Of a DNA stretch of 64,000 bases, positions 50,265-59,841 are shown piece by piece; the stretch's first letter is position 1; each line of letters starts with the position of its first letter. Both the position numbers and the translations under genes were made by a program. The stretch comes from Tessaracoccus rhinocerotis (GTDB lineage: Bacteria; Actinomycetota; Actinomycetes; Propionibacteriales; Propionibacteriaceae): assembly GCF_007197885.1 (NCBI RefSeq), contig NZ_VKKG01000001.1, forward strand, positions 890,334-954,333, in the 5' to 3' direction. Under the pieces are notes generated by a model. That model was given only the letters and a program-made list of their open reading frames with translations. It searched no databases and was not told where the DNA came from.

Positions 50265-51701
50265 GTGACCGACATCTCTGAACTCAGCAAGGCCTACCAG
50301 ACACTGCTCAGCACCATCGAAGCAGTGGAACCCCGCATCGCGGAGGCCACGCGCTCGGAGCTCGCGGACCAGCGTGACTCGCTGAAGCTCATCGCGTCCG
50401 AGAACTACGCAAGCCTGCCCGTCCTCGCCACCATGGGGACCTGGCTCAGTGACAAGTACGCCGAGGGTACCGTCGGGCACCGCTTCTACGCCGGTTGCCA
50501 GAACGTCGACACCGTCGAGTCAGTCGCTGCGGAGCACGCCCGCGAACTGTTCGGCGCCGAGTACGCCTACGTCCAGCCGCACTCCGGCATCGACGCCAAC
50601 CTGACCGCCTACTGGGCGATCCTCGCCCACCACGTGGAGATGCCCGCCCTTGAGGAGTTCGGCGTCAAGAATGTCCAAGCCCTCACCGAAGCCGACTGGG
50701 AGACCCTGCGCGCCCGTTTCGGACAGCAGCGCCTCCTGGGCATGAGCCTCGACGCCGGTGGGCACCTGACCCACGGCTTCCGCCCCAACGTGTCGGGCAA
50801 GATGTTCCACCAGAACCACTACGGCACCGATCCCGAGACCCAGTTGCTGGACTACGACGCCGTCGCCGCGAAGGCCCGGGAGTTCAAGCCGCTGATCCTC
50901 GTCGCCGGCTACTCCGCCTACCCCCGCCGCGTGAACTTCGCCAAGATGCGTGAGATCGCCGACGAGGTGGGCGCCGTGCTGATGGTTGACATGGCTCACT
51001 TCGCCGGCCTCGTCGCCGGCAAGGTGTTCACCGGCGAGGAGGACCCGATTCCCTACGCCCAGGTCGTCACCACCACCACCCACAAGTCGCTGCGAGGGCC
51101 TCGCGGCGGCATGGTGCTGGCCACCCAGGAGTACGCGGCGGACGTCGACCGTGGCTGCCCGCTCGTCCTGGGCGGTCCGCTCAGCCACGTGATGGCCGCC
51201 AAGGCCGTGGCGCTGGCCGAGGCCCGCACCAAGGAGTTCCAGACCTACGCGCAGGCCGTGGCCGACAACGCCAAGGCGCTCGCCGAGGGGCTCCTGACCC
51301 GGGGCGGGAAGCTCGTCACCGGCGGCACCGACAACCACATCGTGCTGCTCGACGTCACCGGCTACGGCCTGACCGGCCGCCAGGCCGAGTCGGCGCTGCT
51401 GGACGCGGGGATCGTGACCAACCGCAACGCAGTCCCCAACGACCCCAACGGCGCCTGGTACACCAGCGGCGTCCGTCTGGGAACCCCCGCCCTGACCTCG
51501 CGCGGCTTCACCACCTCGGACATGGACTCGGTGGCGCAGCTGATCGACGAGGTCCTGCGCTCCACCACCCCGGTGCCCACGAAGGACGGCAAGCCCGGCA
51601 AGGCCAAGTACGACCTGGCGTCCGACGTCGCGGCGAACAGCCACAACGTCGCCGGCGGCATGCTGCAGGCCCACCCCCTCTACCCGGGCTTCGAGCTCTG
51701 A
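50265..51701 (+). CDS. glyA: Serine hydroxymethyltransferase (long form)
   Basis: PLP enzyme interconverting serine and glycine with tetrahydrofolate, 478 residues, about 50 longer than typical. Motifs: [15 protein letters not shown] near 42, [21 protein letters not shown] near 66, [11 protein letters not shown] near 105, then a roughly 35-residue insertion ([20 protein letters not shown] and on), [15 protein letters not shown] near 160 and the PLP lysine in [14 protein letters not shown] near 270. The C-terminus extends with [24 protein letters not shown] start after AAGGAG; a TAGACT -10 lies at 50231. The insertion marks a distinct SHMT subgroup. Confidence 0.93.
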   Translation: MTDISELSKAYQTLLSTIEAVEPRIAEATRSELADQRDSLKLIASENYASLPVLATMGTWLSDKYAEGTVGHRFYAGCQNVDTVESVAAEHARELFGAEYAYVQPHSGIDANLTAYWAILAHHVEMPALEEFGVKNVQALTEADWETLRARFGQQRLLGMSLDAGGHLTHGFRPNVSGKMFHQNHYGTDPETQLLDYDAVAAKAREFKPLILVAGYSAYPRRVNFAKMREIADEVGAVLMVDMAHFAGLVAGKVFTGEEDPIPYAQVVTTTTHKSLRGPRGGMVLATQEYAADVDRGCPLVLGGPLSHVMAAKAVALAEARTKEFQTYAQAVADNAKALAEGLLTRGGKLVTGGTDNHIVLLDVTGYGLTGRQAESALLDAGIVTNRNAVPNDPNGAWYTSGVRLGTPALTSRGFTTSDMDSVAQLIDEVLRSTTPVPTKDGKPGKAKYDLASDVAANSHNVAGGMLQAHPLYPGFEL

Positions 51702-51719
51702 GCCCGACCTGACGTTGCA

Positions 51720-51756
51720 GCGGGGCGCCGACCGGATGATCCGGTCGGCGCCCCGC
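51720..51756. terminator. 17-bp stem terminator between glyA and DUF2207 gene
   Basis: GCGGGGCGCCGACCGGA-TGA-TCCGGTCGGCGCCCCGC: a perfect 17-bp stem with a 3-nt loop, in the convergent gap 18 bp after the glyA stop. Confidence 0.85.
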
Positions 51757-51775
51757 TCTCGTCAGGTCCCGGTCC

Positions 51776-53485
51776 TCAGCGGGCGAACAGCTCCCCCTGC
51801 ACCGTGTGGATGAACTGGGTGAGCGAGGCCGGAAGGTCCCTCAGGTGCCAGGTCTCGGGTGCGTGGTACCAGGAGATGTCGGTGGGGTCGGGGGTGGCGT
51901 CGTCGTCGGCGCGGACCATCGCCTCCAGCCAGCGGCCCTTACCTCCCAGCACGACGGCATACGGCAGCAGCCGTGAGATCTCCGGCAGCTCGCGCCCCGA
52001 GGGCATGTTGTCCGTCGGGTGCGTGGTCAGCAGGGACGACAGCGCTCCGAGGCCGCTGACGAGCTTGGCACCCTTCTTGGTGCGGCGCGGCATCCGGTCG
52101 GCCACCCACAGCAGCGCCAGCGCGAGCAGCACGAGCACGAGTCCCAGGAAGCCGAACTGGGTGAACACGATCAGCAGGCCGGCGGCGACCGCGGCCGCGA
52201 CGACGCCGATGATGCCGATGCGGCGCCAGTTGTTCCGGGTGGAGTCCGGCCGGGACTCGAACCAGCCACGCTGCACGACGTCGTCGTAGAGGGCGCTCTG
52301 GATGTTGCCGATCACGGGACTGAGCGTCGCCGGCAGCGTCGAGACGAGCGTCTCGCCGCCGATCGGGGCGATGGCGTCCAGGATCTGGGTCTCGAAGGCG
52401 GCCAGCTCGTCGCCGCCGGTCTCGGTACGGCTGAGCTTCCAGTCCAGCAGCCCGTGCTGGTCGTGCGGGAGCTCGGTGATCAGGAGGTGGCCCCGGACCG
52501 CCAGGTCCAGCAGGGTGGCGGTGACGTCGACGGGGTCCACCCGCTCGTCCGCGACGGTGCCGACGTGGCCCGGCCGCACACCGTCGTGGATCTCGAAGAC
52601 GGACTCGCCGTCACCGACGGGACGGAAGGTGGCCACGGGGGCGAACTCGCCGTCGTGGGAGGCGTCGACGCCGGTGCGGCGGTGCAGCAGGTACAGCGCC
52701 AGCGCGCCGAGCAGGAGGGCGCCGAGGGCGGTGAGGATGGTGAGCGGAGTGATGGCGAAGGCGCGGTTGAGGCTCCAGTCCTCGTGCACGACGTCGGTGG
52801 CCGCCACTGCGGAACCGGCGACGCCGACGGTGATGGTCACCTGCTCGCCGATGCCGCGCTCGAAGCTCTTGAACGTGGGCAACGGGGCGTCGTGGGTGCC
52901 GGCGGCGTAGAGCTCGCACTTGACCACGGCACCGGGCGGGCCCGCGAGGCAGTCGATCAGCTCGACGACGGCGCCGACGCGGATCGTGCCGCTGACCTCC
53001 GCCACCTCGACGCTGAGGCCCTGGAGGGCGCGCCAGCTGAAGATGGTGAGCTCGCCCGTGGCGCCCTGGTCCGAGCGGGTGGCGCCCGAGACCTCGTAGC
53101 TGATGGTGATCGGCTGGTTGCCGGCGTCGGAGGTGTCCAACGCCACGACGAGGTAGTCGCCGTCCTCCGTGACCTCGGCGTCGGCCGCGGCACCGCCGAT
53201 GGTTGCCTGCACACCCGTGATCTCGTAGACGAAGCTGCGGGTGTCGTCGATCGGCGCCCGCAGCGCCAGGCGCTGGGTCAGCCGGTCGGGGGCGGCGTCA
53301 CCGAAGGTGATGGTCTCGGTGGCCTTGAGGATTCCGTCGGGGCCCAGCTGGCCGTCGAACTCGTAGGTGTCTGCGATCGGACCCTCGGCGTGCGCGGCGG
53401 TGGCCCCGAGGAACGTCGCGAGCACGACCAGGCAAAGCACGGATAGCAGGCGCTGGACGCGCCCGACGGAGGAGGTCTTCAACAA
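51776..53485 (-). CDS. DUF2207 membrane protein
   Basis: 569 residues. Signal peptide about 1-33 (LLSVLCLVVLATFLGATAAHA). The extracellular part (35-235) opens DTYEFDGQLGPDGILKATETITFG, the DUF2207 start. Transmembrane helices lie at about 250-270 (PLTILTALGALLLGALALYLL) and two near 430-465 (IIGVVAAAVAAGLLIVF and GLVLVLLALALLWVA). The cytoplasmic loop and tail include LDLAVRGHLLI and ISRLLPYAVVLGGKGRWLEAM. Function unknown; a common actinobacterial membrane protein. Likely leader for the plus-strand metallopeptidase divergent 118 bp away. Confidence 0.85.
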   Translation of the reverse strand: MLKTSSVGRVQRLLSVLCLVVLATFLGATAAHAEGPIADTYEFDGQLGPDGILKATETITFGDAAPDRLTQRLALRAPIDDTRSFVYEITGVQATIGGAAADAEVTEDGDYLVVALDTSDAGNQPITISYEVSGATRSDQGATGELTIFSWRALQGLSVEVAEVSGTIRVGAVVELIDCLAGPPGAVVKCELYAAGTHDAPLPTFKSFERGIGEQVTITVGVAGSAVAATDVVHEDWSLNRAFAITPLTILTALGALLLGALALYLLHRRTGVDASHDGEFAPVATFRPVGDGESVFEIHDGVRPGHVGTVADERVDPVDVTATLLDLAVRGHLLITELPHDQHGLLDWKLSRTETGGDELAAFETQILDAIAPIGGETLVSTLPATLSPVIGNIQSALYDDVVQRGWFESRPDSTRNNWRRIGIIGVVAAAVAAGLLIVFTQFGFLGLVLVLLALALLWVADRMPRRTKKGAKLVSGLGALSSLLTTHPTDNMPSGRELPEISRLLPYAVVLGGKGRWLEAMVRADDDATPDPTDISWYHAPETWHLRDLPASLTQFIHTVQGELFAR

Positions 53486-53603
53486 GGTCCGGTCTCCTAT
53501 TTGTTCGTGAGTCTCGCAACGGACGGTATCGCACCGTCGGACCGCTGGGAAGACAATGTTGCATCTTTCAACCCCTGCCCCGGCTTGCGGTTACCCTGTG
53601 CTC

Positions 53604-54776
53604 GTGACGCAACCGCAGAATCCTTTCGGGCGCCCCCAGGGACCTCAGTTCGGCAACCCCGCCCCGCACCCCGGCCAGTCGAGCTTCGGCGGTTGGGGCG
53701 GCGGCCAGTTCCAGGCTCCCGGCCAGGCGCTGCCCCAGCAGCAGTTCGGCCAGCAGTACCAGCAGGGCACCGGGGCCTTCGGGCCCGGCCACGGCGCACC
53801 CGGCCAGTTCGGTCCGCCCGCGGCACCCAAGAAGAAGGGACCGCCGCCGGTGCTGGTCGGGGCCGTCATCGGCGCCGGCATCGCACTGATCGCGCTGCTG
53901 GTCTACGCGTTCGTCTCGGGCGGCGGCTCCGAAGACGTCGGGCCCGACTACCGCAACGAGGACTACCAGGTCCCGACCGTCAGCAGCTCCCCGCCGGAGC
54001 TCAAGTTCCCCGAGACCATGGGCGAGCTCATCGAACTGCTGGAGGAGAACCCGATCTACGAGGAGACCTTCCCGGTGCCGGTGCGTTGCGACCTCACCTT
54101 GGACGGGGCCACCGGCTCGTTGACCAACGACGAGCTCGAGGACCGGATGACCACCTACATCGGGTGCCTGACCCGGGCCTGGGGACCCACGCTGGAGGCC
54201 GCGGGCTTCGTCGCCTACCAGCCGCGCGTGACCGTGTACCCGGGCGGCGGCACCGTGAACACGCCGTGCGGCACTGCGGAGTCGCAGAACGCGTTCTTCT
54301 GCGGCGGCGACCAGAACCTGTACCTGGCCCCCGACATCGCCGACGTGCTTCCCCCGGGCGTCGCGTCCGAGCGGATCCTGTTCGAACTGATCATGGCCCA
54401 CGAGTACGGCCACGCCATGCAGGGACGGACCGGGATCTTCGCCTCGTCGGCCTACCTCGCCTACGAGGAGGAGGACGAGTCGGTGGCACTGGAGCTCAGT
54501 CGCCGCACCGAGGTCCAGGCGGACTGTTTCGCCGGCCTGGGGCTGCGTTCGCTCGGCGAGAGCATGGGGGTCGAGGACGCTGACGTCGACGCCATCTCCA
54601 CGATCAGCTTTGAGATCGGCGACGACCAGCTGCGCGAACGCTTCGGCGGGGACCCCAGCGAGCCCGGTGACCACGGCCGCGGCGAGAACCGCGAGCTGTG
54701 GATCCAGCGCGGCTTCAACGACCCGGGGATGTCGGTGTGCAACACCTGGACCGCCCCCACCAGCGAAGTGCGCTGA
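53604..54776 (+). CDS. Neutral zinc metallopeptidase, YpfJ family
   Basis: 390 residues. Pro/Gln/Gly-rich cytoplasmic N-terminus (about 1-75), one membrane helix (VLVGAVIGAGIALIALLVYAF), and an extracellular YpfJ domain. Zinc motif HEYGHAMQ near residue 272 with a downstream Glu in RRTEVQADCFAGLGL near 300 that can be the third ligand. GTG at 53604 is chosen (VTQPQNPFG); a TACCCT -10-like hexamer ends about 7 nt before it, so the message may be leaderless. The ATG at 53556 would add 16 odd residues. Acts outside the membrane; target unknown. Confidence 0.88.
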   Translation: MTQPQNPFGRPQGPQFGNPAPHPGQSSFGGWGGGQFQAPGQALPQQQFGQQYQQGTGAFGPGHGAPGQFGPPAAPKKKGPPPVLVGAVIGAGIALIALLVYAFVSGGGSEDVGPDYRNEDYQVPTVSSSPPELKFPETMGELIELLEENPIYEETFPVPVRCDLTLDGATGSLTNDELEDRMTTYIGCLTRAWGPTLEAAGFVAYQPRVTVYPGGGTVNTPCGTAESQNAFFCGGDQNLYLAPDIADVLPPGVASERILFELIMAHEYGHAMQGRTGIFASSAYLAYEEEDESVALELSRRTEVQADCFAGLGLRSLGESMGVEDADVDAISTISFEIGDDQLRERFGGDPSEPGDHGRGENRELWIQRGFNDPGMSVCNTWTAPTSEVR

Positions 54777-54782
54777 AAACCG

Positions 54783-55256
54783 CTAGGTGGTGAGCGAGGC
54801 GACTGCCGTGGCCGCGACGCCCTCGCCCCGGCCGGTCAGGCCGAGGCCGTCGGTGGTGGTGGCGGACACGCTGACCGGTGCCCCGAGTGCGTCGGAGAGC
54901 ACCCGTTCAGCCTCCTCGCGGCGCGCGGCCATCCGGGGACGGTTGCCGATCACCTGCACCGCGACGTTGTCGATCTCGTAGCCGGCCGCGCGCACGCGCC
55001 GAGCGGTCTCGGACAGGAACGCGACGCCGCTGGCGCCGGCCCACTCCGGTTCGGCCGTGCCGTAGTTGGAACCCAGGTCGCCCAGTCCCGCGGCGCCGAG
55101 CAGCGCGTCGCAGGCCGCGTGGGCCGCGACGTCGCCGTCGGAGTGGCCGCTGAGACCCACACGCTCCTCCGGGAAGTGGAGCCCCGCCACCCACATGGGC
55201 ACGCCCTCCACGAGCCGGTGCACGTCGGTGCCGATGCCGACACGGTTGCCCATCAC
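54783..55256 (-). CDS. ispF: 2-C-methyl-D-erythritol 2,4-cyclodiphosphate synthase
   Basis: Fifth MEP-pathway enzyme for isoprenoids, 157 residues. Metal-binding GIGTDVHRL at the N-terminus, [28 protein letters not shown] near 36, and the C-terminal [20 protein letters not shown]. The GTG at 55256 overlaps the ispD stop (GTGA); the ATG one codon later is an alternative. Confidence 0.96.
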   Translation of the reverse strand: MMGNRVGIGTDVHRLVEGVPMWVAGLHFPEERVGLSGHSDGDVAAHAACDALLGAAGLGDLGSNYGTAEPEWAGASGVAFLSETARRVRAAGYEIDNVAVQVIGNRPRMAARREEAERVLSDALGAPVSVSATTTDGLGLTGRGEGVAATAVASLTT

Positions 55257-55948
55257 TTCCTCCCTGCGAGGATCGCGTGTGCGAGCACCATGTCGACGGG
55301 CTCGGTGATCTTCATGGCGTCGCGGTGGCCCGGCACCAGGGTCACGGCGTGCCCGATGGCCTCGGCAGCGCCGGCGTCGTCGGTCACCTCGATCCCCTCC
55401 GCCTCGACGTGCCGGTGTGCCGCCAGCAGCGTCCCGAGCCGGAAGCCCTGCGGGGTCTGGACGGCCCGCAGCCGGGACCGCTCCACGACCCGGCTGCCGA
55501 GGTCGTCCAACTCGCGGATCGAGTCGATCACCGGCACGGCCGGAACAACTGCTCCCGCACCCGCGGCGACCGCGCGGCTGACGTGGGCGACCACGCCGGA
55601 GGGGACCAGTGGGCGGGCCGCGTCATGGACCAGGACGACGGCGTCAGCGGGATTCCCGGCGGCCAGCGCCTCGGCACCGAGACGCACGGAGTCCTGCCTG
55701 CGCGCCCCTCCCACGACCGTCCGGAACGGCACCGGGGAACCTGAGAGAGCTTCTTGGAATCGGGCCTCGTACGAGGCCGGGACGGTCACCACGACGGAAG
55801 TGACACCGCCGTCGGCGAGGGCATCGAGGCAGCGCCTCACCATCGGCACGCCGTCCAGCTCGACGAGCGCCTTCGGGACGTCGGCGCCGAGGCGGGAACC
55901 AGAACCGGCCGCCACCACGATGGCGACGGCCGGCACGAAATCGTTCAA
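55253..55948 (-). CDS. ispD: 2-C-methyl-D-erythritol 4-phosphate cytidylyltransferase
   Basis: Third MEP-pathway enzyme, CTP-dependent, 231 residues. Nucleotide-binding [19 protein letters not shown] near 14, [12 protein letters not shown] near 80, [12 protein letters not shown] near 104 and [14 protein letters not shown] near 160. Overlaps ispF. Directly downstream of carD, the order found in mycobacteria. Confidence 0.96.
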   Translation of the reverse strand: MNDFVPAVAIVVAAGSGSRLGADVPKALVELDGVPMVRRCLDALADGGVTSVVVTVPASYEARFQEALSGSPVPFRTVVGGARRQDSVRLGAEALAAGNPADAVVLVHDAARPLVPSGVVAHVSRAVAAGAGAVVPAVPVIDSIRELDDLGSRVVERSRLRAVQTPQGFRLGTLLAAHRHVEAEGIEVTDDAGAAEAIGHAVTLVPGHRDAMKITEPVDMVLAHAILAGRK

Positions 55949-55965
55949 TGCAGTGCTTCTGGTGT

Positions 55966-56451
55966 TCAGGAAGCCAGGACCTCGTCCAGGAGGTGCTCGG
56001 CCCTGTCCTCCGCGACGTCCTCCGCGAGCGCCAGTTCGGCGACGAGGATGGTGCGGGCCTTGGCGAGCATACGCTTCTCGCCCGCGGAAAGACCCTTGTC
56101 ACGGTCACGTCGCCAGAGGTCGCGGACGACCTCGGAGACCTTGATCACGTTTCCGGAGTGCAGCTTCTCCAGGTTCGCCTTGAAGCGGCGGGACCAGTTG
56201 GTGGGCTCCTCGGTGTGCTCTGCCCGCAGCACGTTGAAGACCCGCTCGAGGCCATCGGCGTCGACCACGTCCCTCACTCCGACCAGATCCAGGTTCTGCG
56301 CCGGAACCCTCACCACCAGATCGTTCTGCCCGATGATTCGAAGCACCAGGTAAAGTTTGTCCTCGCCCTTGATCTGACGGGTCTCAAGGTCCTCGATGAC
56401 TGCTGCCCCATGATTGGGGTAGACCACCGTTTCGCCGACTGAAAAAGTCAT
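55966..56451 (-). CDS. carD: RNA polymerase-binding transcription factor CarD
   Basis: 161-residue global regulator that binds the RNA polymerase beta subunit and stabilises open complexes at rRNA and other promoters. N-terminal RNA-polymerase-interaction domain [23 protein letters not shown], with the conserved central [15 protein letters not shown] and the C-terminal helical DNA-binding part ([24 protein letters not shown]). Length and sequence match mycobacterial CarD (162). Divergent from lpqE; ispD and ispF follow. Confidence 0.97.
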   Translation of the reverse strand: MTFSVGETVVYPNHGAAVIEDLETRQIKGEDKLYLVLRIIGQNDLVVRVPAQNLDLVGVRDVVDADGLERVFNVLRAEHTEEPTNWSRRFKANLEKLHSGNVIKVSEVVRDLWRRDRDKGLSAGEKRMLAKARTILVAELALAEDVAEDRAEHLLDEVLAS

Positions 56452-56563
56452 AGGTTATGGCCCCTTTCCACAGGCCATTCTATCACGAAGCGGGGGTGGA
56501 TCCCCTTGATCCGAGTTCTTCGGTATAGGATGACCGCGACCCGCGCCTACCCAGAGGAGCTCC

Positions 56564-57049
56564 ATGTCCGTGCCCACTCCGAAGCGACGCATCCGCACCC
56601 TGCTGGCAGCAACGGCCCTGACCGCCGTACTGGCCACTGGCTGCACCGCAGGTGACTGGCACTACGAGTCCCCGCCGGCGGCCGGCACGCAGGCCGATTC
56701 CGGTCCTGTGAAGGCACGCAACTTCGTGCTCGTGACCGACGGCTCCCAGGCCGTGCTGCTGGGCACCATCAGTTCGTTCGAGGCCGTGACGCTGCAGGGC
56801 GCGGTGGTCACCCCCGAGGACGAGAACGGTGGGCGCGGCCAGTCGACGGCACTCGCCGTCACCGCCGACATCCCCCGCGACGGGGCCCTGAAGCTCGACG
56901 CCTCCAACGCGCTGGTCGAGGACGCCGCCCTGGTCCCGGGCCGGCTGGCGGAGGTCACGCTGCAGTTCGACGGCGGCACGAACCTCACGCTCGACGTACC
57001 GGTGTTCTCCACCGAGCACGAGGACTTCGCCGACGCCCTGCAGGCCTGA
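56564..57049 (+). CDS. lpqE: LpqE-like lipoprotein
   Basis: 161-residue lipoprotein with signal RTLLAATALTAVLATGC, lipidated Cys27. The domain after it (residues about 45-155, KARNFVLVTDGSQAVLLGTISS and FDGGTNLTLDVPVF) is beta-rich, PCuAC-like. In Mycobacterium tuberculosis LpqE lies beside CarD in the same divergent layout. Function is not established. Its stop is 14 bp from the convergent regX3 stop. Confidence 0.8.
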   Translation: MSVPTPKRRIRTLLAATALTAVLATGCTAGDWHYESPPAAGTQADSGPVKARNFVLVTDGSQAVLLGTISSFEAVTLQGAVVTPEDENGGRGQSTALAVTADIPRDGALKLDASNALVEDAALVPGRLAEVTLQFDGGTNLTLDVPVFSTEHEDFADALQA

Positions 57050-57066
57050 GGCCGCCGGGCGGCTCA
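57047..57066. terminator. Hairpin spanning both stop codons of lpqE and regX3
   Basis: TGAGGCCGCCGGGCGGCTCA folds TGAG/CTCA then CCGC/GCGG with one bulged G. It includes the lpqE TGA and the regX3 stop, so a 20-bp element may terminate both convergent genes. Confidence 0.5.
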
Positions 57067-57741
57067 GCCCTGGTACTTGTAGCCCAGTCCCCTGACCGTG
57101 ATCACCCGTTCCGGGTTCGACGGGTCCCTCTCGATCTTCGAACGCAGCCGCTTGATGTGGACGTCGAGGGTCTTGGTGTCACCGACGTAGTCGCTGCCCC
57201 AGATCCGGTCGATCAGCTGGCCGCGCGTCATCACCCTGCCCGCATTGCGCAGCAGCAGCTCCAACAGTTCGAACTCGCGCAGCGCGAACCGCACGTCCTG
57301 GCCGTCCACGTTGACCTGGTGGCGCTCGACGTCGATGCGGACGCCCTGCACCTCGACCACCTCCGGCAGCAGCTCCTGCTCCTGGCCCCGGCGCAGCACC
57401 GCACGGATGCGGGCCACGAGTTCACGGTGGCTGAACGGCTTGGTGACGTAGTCGTCGGCCCCCAGCTCGAGGCCCACCACCTTGTCCACCTCTGAGTCGC
57501 GCGCAGTCACCATCACGATGGCGACGTTGCCGCGCTGCCGCAGCTGGCGGCACACCTCCATGCCCGGCATGCCGGGCATCATGAGGTCCAGCAGCACCAG
57601 GTCGGCCCCGGTGGCGTCGAACTCGGCCAGGCCGGCGGCACCGTCGGGAGCCGACGAGACGTCGAATCCCTCCTTGCGGAGCATGAAGGCGAGAGCCTCA
57701 CGGTAGGAGTCCTCGTCCTCGATGATCAGGATGCGGGTCAT
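57064..57741 (-). CDS. regX3: Response regulator RegX3 (phosphate-responsive)
   Basis: OmpR/PhoB-type regulator, 225 residues. Receiver: RILIIEDEDSYREALAFMLR with the acidic triad, phospho-acceptor Asp in LVLLDLMMPGMPG near 53, and Lys in DYVTKPFSHREL near 103. Winged-helix effector: LLELLLRNAGRVMTRGQLIDRIWG and VDVHIKRLRSKIE (TKTLDVHIKRLRSKI near 195). Start ATG 57741 overlaps the senX3 stop (ATGA). Pairs with SenX3. Confidence 0.95.
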   Translation of the reverse strand: MTRILIIEDEDSYREALAFMLRKEGFDVSSAPDGAAGLAEFDATGADLVLLDLMMPGMPGMEVCRQLRQRGNVAIVMVTARDSEVDKVVGLELGADDYVTKPFSHRELVARIRAVLRRGQEQELLPEVVEVQGVRIDVERHQVNVDGQDVRFALREFELLELLLRNAGRVMTRGQLIDRIWGSDYVGDTKTLDVHIKRLRSKIERDPSNPERVITVRGLGYKYQG

Positions 57742-58913
57742 TCGATCAGTTCCTCGTCCTCTGGGATGTCGGGGTCGGCCTCTGCGGACTGGATCGGCAG
57801 ACGCAGAGTGAAGGTCGAACCCTGGTGCGGTTTGGACCACACCCGGATGCTGCCGCCGTGCGAGAGCGCGATGTGGCGGACGATCGAGAGCCCGAGCCCG
57901 GTGCCGCCGCTCTCCCGGCTGCGGCCGTAGTCCACCCGGTAGAAGCGCTCGAAGATGCGGCTCTGGTCCTCGGGCTCGATCCCGATGCCGTTGTCGGCCA
58001 CCTTGATGTCCACGAACTCCTCGCCGTCCTCGGCGACGCCCACGACGGTGACCGCCACCCGGGCGTTCACGTCCGAGTAGACGATGGCGTTCTGGACCAG
58101 GTTGGTGACTGCGTCGGCCAACTGCCAGGAGTTGCCCTGCACCCGGAACGACGCGGCGCGGGCGCGGATCAGGTTCACCCCGCGGTTGGCCGCGAGCACG
58201 CGGGACCGGTTCAGCGCCTCGTCGATGACCTCGTCGATCTCGACCACCTCCTCCAGGGCCGTGTGGTCCGAGGACTGCAGTCGGGACAGGTCGATGATCT
58301 GGCTGACGAGCTCGCCGAGGCGGTTGCTCTCCACGTGCAGGCGGCGCACGAAGTTGGAGACCTGTTCGGGGTCGTCGCTGGCGGCCTCGATCGCCTCGGC
58401 GAGGATCGCGATGGCGCCGATCGGGGTCTTCAGTTCGTGCGAGACGTTGGCGACGAAGTCGCGACGGACGGCGTCTATGCGTCTGGAGGCGGTCTCGTCC
58501 TCGGTGATCACGAGCACCATCCCGTCGTCGAGGGGCACGACGCGCCCGGTCAGGTCCATCGGCTCCTCGCCGGGTTCACGCTCCCGCGCGATGGCCCCCT
58601 TGTAGGTGTGTCCGGTGTCCCTGACCTCGCGGACGAGCGCCAGGAGCTCCTTGAATCCGACGCGGGCGCCGCGCACGATGCCCATCGCGGCCCCGGCGTC
58701 GTTGGAGGCCAGCACCTCGTCGTGCGAGCCGACGAGGATCGCGCCCTGGTTCAGCGCGGCGATGATCCGGGACAGGTCGGGGGTGGCCTCGGAGCCGGGG
58801 GCGGGTCCGGACAGGTCCCGCCGGGCCCTGATGCCGCGGCTGATGCCGTAGCCGACCGCGACCACCGCGAGCGCGACCAGGGCACCGATCAATCCGGCCA
58901 GGGCAGGGGACAT
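57738..58913 (-). CDS. senX3: Sensor histidine kinase SenX3
   Basis: 391 residues. One N-terminal helix (LAGLIGALVALAVVAVGYGI), a PAS-like domain (about 45-140), dimerisation helix with the phospho-accepting His in FVANVSHELKTPIGAIA near 160 and an HATPase domain with NLVQNAIVYSD near 275, VADNGIGIEPEDQSRIFERFYRVD near 315 and GGTGLGLSIVRHI near 345. Together with RegX3 and PhoU it senses phosphate supply in mycobacteria. Divergent from phoU. Confidence 0.95.
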   Translation of the reverse strand: MSPALAGLIGALVALAVVAVGYGISRGIRARRDLSGPAPGSEATPDLSRIIAALNQGAILVGSHDEVLASNDAGAAMGIVRGARVGFKELLALVREVRDTGHTYKGAIAREREPGEEPMDLTGRVVPLDDGMVLVITEDETASRRIDAVRRDFVANVSHELKTPIGAIAILAEAIEAASDDPEQVSNFVRRLHVESNRLGELVSQIIDLSRLQSSDHTALEEVVEIDEVIDEALNRSRVLAANRGVNLIRARAASFRVQGNSWQLADAVTNLVQNAIVYSDVNARVAVTVVGVAEDGEEFVDIKVADNGIGIEPEDQSRIFERFYRVDYGRSRESGGTGLGLSIVRHIALSHGGSIRVWSKPHQGSTFTLRLPIQSAEADPDIPEDEELIE

Positions 58914-58977
58914 GACGGCATCCTATGCCCCACCCCACCGGTGTGCTCGACCACACCCGGGCGGACCGAGTCCGAGG

Positions 58978-58999
58978 ATTCACCTGCTGTTCACCTGCG
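58978..58999. promoter_or_regulatory. PHO-box-like 11-nt direct repeat (RegX3/PhoP type site)
   Basis: ATTCACCTGCT followed at once by GTTCACCTGCG: two 11-nt direct repeats sharing TTCACCTGC, with the GTTCACC core known from actinobacterial phosphate-control boxes. Located in the 220-bp gap between divergent senX3 and phoU, 65-86 bp before the senX3 start. RegX3 autoregulation is the likely meaning. Confidence 0.75.
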
Positions 59000-59133
59000 C
59001 GACACCCTCACGCATGGAACTGTCGGATGCGTTGGCTATGTTCGATGGAGTCCTCGTCCCCAACGGCGGGGGTGCCCGCAGACTAGACTCCTAGAACTCA
59101 ACGATGAATGCCGAAGAAAGGGCCGTGACCATG

Positions 59134-59799
59134 ATGCGCGCCAGCTACCACGAGGAACTCGAGTCCGTCCTCGAGCAGCTCCACGAGATGTCACACCTTG
59201 TCGAGATCGCGATGGTGGAGGCCACCCAGGCCCTGCTCAGCGCAGACCTCGAACGGGCTGAGACAGTGATCTCCGACGACGCCAAGCTGGACACCATGCA
59301 CGAGGAGCTCGAGTACAAGTGCCTCTCGCTCCTGATGCTGCAGGCCCCGGTCGCCGGGGAGCTGCGCACCATCGTCTCCGCCATCCGCGTCGTCTTCGAA
59401 CTCGCCCGCATGGGTGACCTCGCCGCCCACATCGCGAAGATCGCCCGGCTCCGGTTCCCGAGCCACGCCGTGATCGGGGACCTCGAGCCGAACTTCCTGC
59501 GGATGAGCGAGGTGTGCGTGAAGATGATCCGCGTCGCCTCGGCCAGCCTCCGGGACCACGACGCCACCGAGGCCCTCCAGCTGGCCGCCATCGACGCCGA
59601 GGTTGACGACCTGCGTCGCGAGCACTTCACCACCGTCCTCGACGACAGCTGGACCGGGACCACCGCCCAGGCCGTCGACGTCGCCCTGCTCGGTCGCTAC
59701 TACGAGCGCTTCGCGGACCACGCCGTCGCCGTCGCCCGTCGCGTCATCTACCTGGTCACCGGCAGCACCCCCGAGGGCCACGAATGGCCCAACGCCTGA
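59134..59799 (+). CDS. phoU: Phosphate signalling protein PhoU
   Basis: 221-residue all-helical PhoU with two repeats: RASYHEELESVLEQLHEM at the start and EPNFLRMSEVCVKMIRVA in the second half. Each carries a conserved acidic/Arg metal-cluster helix (FELARMGDLAAHIAKIA and YYERFADHAVAVARR). The start is set at MRASYHEEL to match the family; the in-frame ATG at 59104 and the GTG at 59125 are alternatives. A TAGACT -10 lies at 59084. Partner of SenX3-RegX3 and a phosphate importer not in this window. Confidence 0.93.
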   Translation: MRASYHEELESVLEQLHEMSHLVEIAMVEATQALLSADLERAETVISDDAKLDTMHEELEYKCLSLLMLQAPVAGELRTIVSAIRVVFELARMGDLAAHIAKIARLRFPSHAVIGDLEPNFLRMSEVCVKMIRVASASLRDHDATEALQLAAIDAEVDDLRREHFTTVLDDSWTGTTAQAVDVALLGRYYERFADHAVAVARRVIYLVTGSTPEGHEWPNA

Positions 59800-59841
59800 C
59801 CCCGGTTCCCGGCGCACGGCGCGGCTTGTAGTGTTTGGTGC

